A DNA stretch of 5,774 nt from Betaproteobacteria bacterium. GTDB taxonomy: Bacteria; Pseudomonadota; Gammaproteobacteria; Burkholderiales; Usitatibacteraceae. A model generated the notes under the pieces. That model was not told the origin of the DNA. It saw only the letters and a program-made list of their open reading frames with translations, and ran no database searches. Location of the stretch: assembly GCA_025362705.1 (NCBI GenBank), contig JANYFH010000051.1:1-5774 (forward strand), given 5' to 3'. Shown piece by piece: positions 4,364 through 5,774 of the stretch; within the stretch, counting starts at the first letter, position 1, and each line of letters opens with the position of its first letter. Made by a program: the position numbers and the translations under genes.

Positions 4364-5774
4364 CTACGGTAGGCTGACCGGGTTGGCCACGCTGTCGGTC
4401 CAAATGAGGCCGCTGCCGTTTGTGCTGCCGTCCAGCTTGGCCGGCAGCGCCGGGTTGGTGATGCCGTAGTTGGTGATCGACGGCGAGGCGAGGCGGATGC
4501 GGCCCAGGCCGCCTGGGCCACCGTTGCCGTTCGCCGCGCCACGGGCCGATTGGGCGATGCCGCCACGGCCACCCGAGGCTGAGAGGTTGCCCGACAGGTA
4601 CACCGTCGGGGCGCTCAGCCAGATCGCGCCGCCCGAGCCGCCGCCGCCCGAACCGCCCTGGCAGCAGGTGGCGTCGGCGGCAGAGTCTCCGCCGCGGCCG
4701 CCGTTGGCGAAGATAGAGCCGGCGACCACGATGGCGCCGCCGCCGATGATGCGGATCGCGCCGCCGCCGCCGCCGCCGCCGCGGCCCTCGTCGCCGGCGC
4801 CGCCGCCACCGCCCGAGCCGGTCTGGAAGGTGCTCAGCATCGAGAGGTCGCCTGCGGCTGTAATGCCGATCGCACCGCCGCCGCCGCCGCCCCCGTAGCC
4901 CGAGGTAACGCACTGCCCGAGGACGACGCTGGTGCCGAACGTGCCGTCGTAGGGAAGGCCGCCGCCGTTGCCGCCGCCGCCGCCCTGCGCGATGCCGCCG
5001 CCAGCGCCGCCTGACGACCCGCCGCCGCTGCCGCCGGCTGCATTGCCGGCGCAGGTGTTGCCGCCGCCACCGCCGCCGCCCGCAAAGCCGCCGCCACCGC
5101 CGCCTGAGGACCCGCCACCCGAGCCGCCGCCGTTGGCGCCGCCATTGCCCGCGCCGCAGGTACCGCCGTTGACCGCGCCGTCACCACCGGCGCTGCCCAT
5201 GCCGCCTCCGCCCGAGTTGATGGCCACGTTGGTGCCACCTTTGGTGGTGGAGCAGCCTCCGTTCGGGTTGGGCGTCGCGCCCTGAAGAAATGGGTAGCCT
5301 GTCTGGCCGCCACCCGCGCCCTGCCACGGCACGGCATCGGCGGGCCCGTCGCCACCCGCCGAGCCGGAGACGTTGATCGAGCCGCCGATGAAGACGTCGC
5401 CGGTGACGCGCAGGTCGAGGTACTGCGTGCCGCTGTTTGGATTGAGCAGAATCGTCGCACCCGCCGGCACGCGAAAGCTGTTGTAGTGGTGCACGCCCCC
5501 CAAGAGCAGGTTGATGCCCGGCGCGGCCACATAGTCGAGCCCGCCGCCCGCTTGGTCGGAGGTGACGATCGTCACCGTCGAAAGCGGACTGTTGGTGGTG
5601 CCGTCGTTCACCTGGAGCCCGACCACATAGGTACCGCTCACGGTGGGGAAAAATGCGGGGTTCGCGCGGGTGGGTTGGTTGAGGGTGATACCCGGCGCCG
5701 GCGTGGAGAGGAACGACCAGTTGTACGACAGCGGCTTCGAGAGGCCGCAGCCGGTCACCGTCGCCTGCGTGAAG
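4364..5774 (-). CDS. PKD-domain, glycine-rich secreted-type protein, C-terminal part (5' end outside window)
   Basis: The frame is open to the right edge and ends at TAG 4364-4366, giving 469 visible residues, so the GTG at 5758 is not a likely start. Residues here are counted from that GTG. Residues 1-67 look like the second half or more of a PKD/Ig-like domain: LSYNWSFLSTPAPG, then NPAFFPTVSGTYVVGLQVND and STVTIVTS. Residues 84-133 (NLLLGGVHHYNSFRVPAGAT..., YLDLRVTGDVFIGGSINVSG) are a beta-rich lead-in. Residues 182-268 are mostly Gly with Ala, Ser and Asn. Residues 288-400 hold three repeats of Gly run plus GAIx(I/L) plus a beta segment, and GPGGLGRIRL closes the region. Seven cysteines (4, 169, 201, 236, 283, 365, 366) are scattered through it. 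No C-terminal anchor or sorting signal (LPXTG, PEP-CTERM, terminal Phe) is seen. This architecture suggests an extracellular or surface protein; its function is unknown. The GGC-rich codon use makes the plus strand CCG-rich. Confidence 0.8.
   Translation of the reverse strand, partial: FTQATVTGCGLSKPLSYNWSFLSTPAPGITLNQPTRANPAFFPTVSGTYVVGLQVNDGTTNSPLSTVTIVTSDQAGGGLDYVAAPGINLLLGGVHHYNSFRVPAGATILLNPNSGTQYLDLRVTGDVFIGGSINVSGSAGGDGPADAVPWQGAGGGQTGYPFLQGATPNPNGGCSTTKGGTNVAINSGGGGMGSAGGDGAVNGGTCGAGNGGANGGGSGGGSSGGGGGGFAGGGGGGGNTCAGNAAGGSGGGSSGGAGGGIAQGGGGGNGGGLPYDGTFGTSVVLGQCVTSGYGGGGGGGAIGITAAGDLSMLSTFQTGSGGGGGAGDEGRGGGGGGGAIRIIGGGAIVVAGSIFANGGRGGDSAADATCCQGGSGGGGSGGAIWLSAPTVYLSGNLSASGGRGGIAQSARGAANGNGGPGGLGRIRLASPSITNYGITNPALPAKLDGSTNGSGLIWTDSVANPVSLP
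4559..4897 (-). repeat. three degenerate protein repeats in the glycine-rich gene
   Basis: Three units in the encoded protein start with a Gly run and GAI: GGGGGGGAIGITAAGDLSML (from residue 289), GGGGGGGAIRIIGGGAIVVA (from about 327) and GGSGGAIWLSAPTVYLSGNL (from about 373). Each is followed by a Gly-rich turn; the second and third share the tail S(I/A)xAxGGRGG. The spacing of about 40 residues suggests stacked beta turns, as in beta-helix-like surface proteins. The fold is inferred. Confidence 0.55.
4761..4781. repeat. (CCG)7 trinucleotide tract
   Basis: Seven perfect CCG units encode part of the poly-Gly run at about residues 326-333 of the minus-strand protein. Shorter CCG runs occur around 4875-4890 and through 4955-5215. 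Slippage in such tracts changes Gly run length in frame. Confidence 0.7.

Noticed and set aside
4740..5215. CRISPR or tandem DNA array in the CCG-rich stretch
   Set aside because: The repetition is codon-level GGC usage in poly-Gly; there are no regular spacers or constant repeat units.
4470..5285. Plus-strand proline-rich open frames (4470-4898 and 4968-5285) with long Pro runs
   Set aside because: They are the antisense of GGC glycine codons in the minus-strand gene; the minus-strand frame has the PKD domain, beta repeats and a continuous length of over 460 codons.

Overview
The window reads as a chromosomal stretch of a Gram-negative proteobacterium, most likely a betaproteobacterium. The evidence is a divergent trmJ/suhB pair with only 41 bp between the two starts, a general porin with the usual '-Y-R-F' end, and IS3-family remnants. 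I cannot fix the genus from sequence alone.

Layout. (1) Bases 1-367, minus strand: the N-terminal half of the tRNA 2'-O-methyltransferase TrmJ, cut by the window edge. (2) 409-1191, plus: complete suhB (inositol-1-monophosphatase / antitermination factor). These two are the housekeeping anchor. (3) About 1265-1605, plus: remnant of an IS3-family element (IS-A), with a possible left end, a hairpin, orfA, and a break just after the A7 slippery tract; orfB is missing. (4) 1653-1682: a strong hairpin between IS-A and the porin 3' end. (5) 1724-3310, minus: a complete 528-residue outer-membrane porin with a signal peptide and a periplasmic coiled coil ahead of the barrel, preceded by a perfect AGGAGG ribosome site. 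(6) 3311-3512: porin upstream region with an 8-bp inverted repeat around a -10-like box. (7) About 3513-4240, minus: a second, unrelated IS3-family remnant (IS-B), with intact orfA (120 residues, TTG start) overlapping a decayed, frameshifted and deleted orfB. (8) 4241-4363: non-coding, with two 10-bp perfect palindromes. (9) 4364-5774, minus: the C-terminal part of a large secreted-looking protein, with a PKD/Ig-like domain followed by a very glycine-rich region with beta-type repeats; its 5' end lies outside the window.

The porin is flanked by two different transposon scars. Their orfA genes point inward and both have lost the inner (orfB) side, so the housekeeping pair on the left and the surface-protein gene on the right are joined through an IS-scarred porin segment. 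There is no sign of a multi-gene operon or of a defence or biosynthetic system. The least ordinary items are the glycine-rich PKD protein and the coiled-coil porin between the IS scars.
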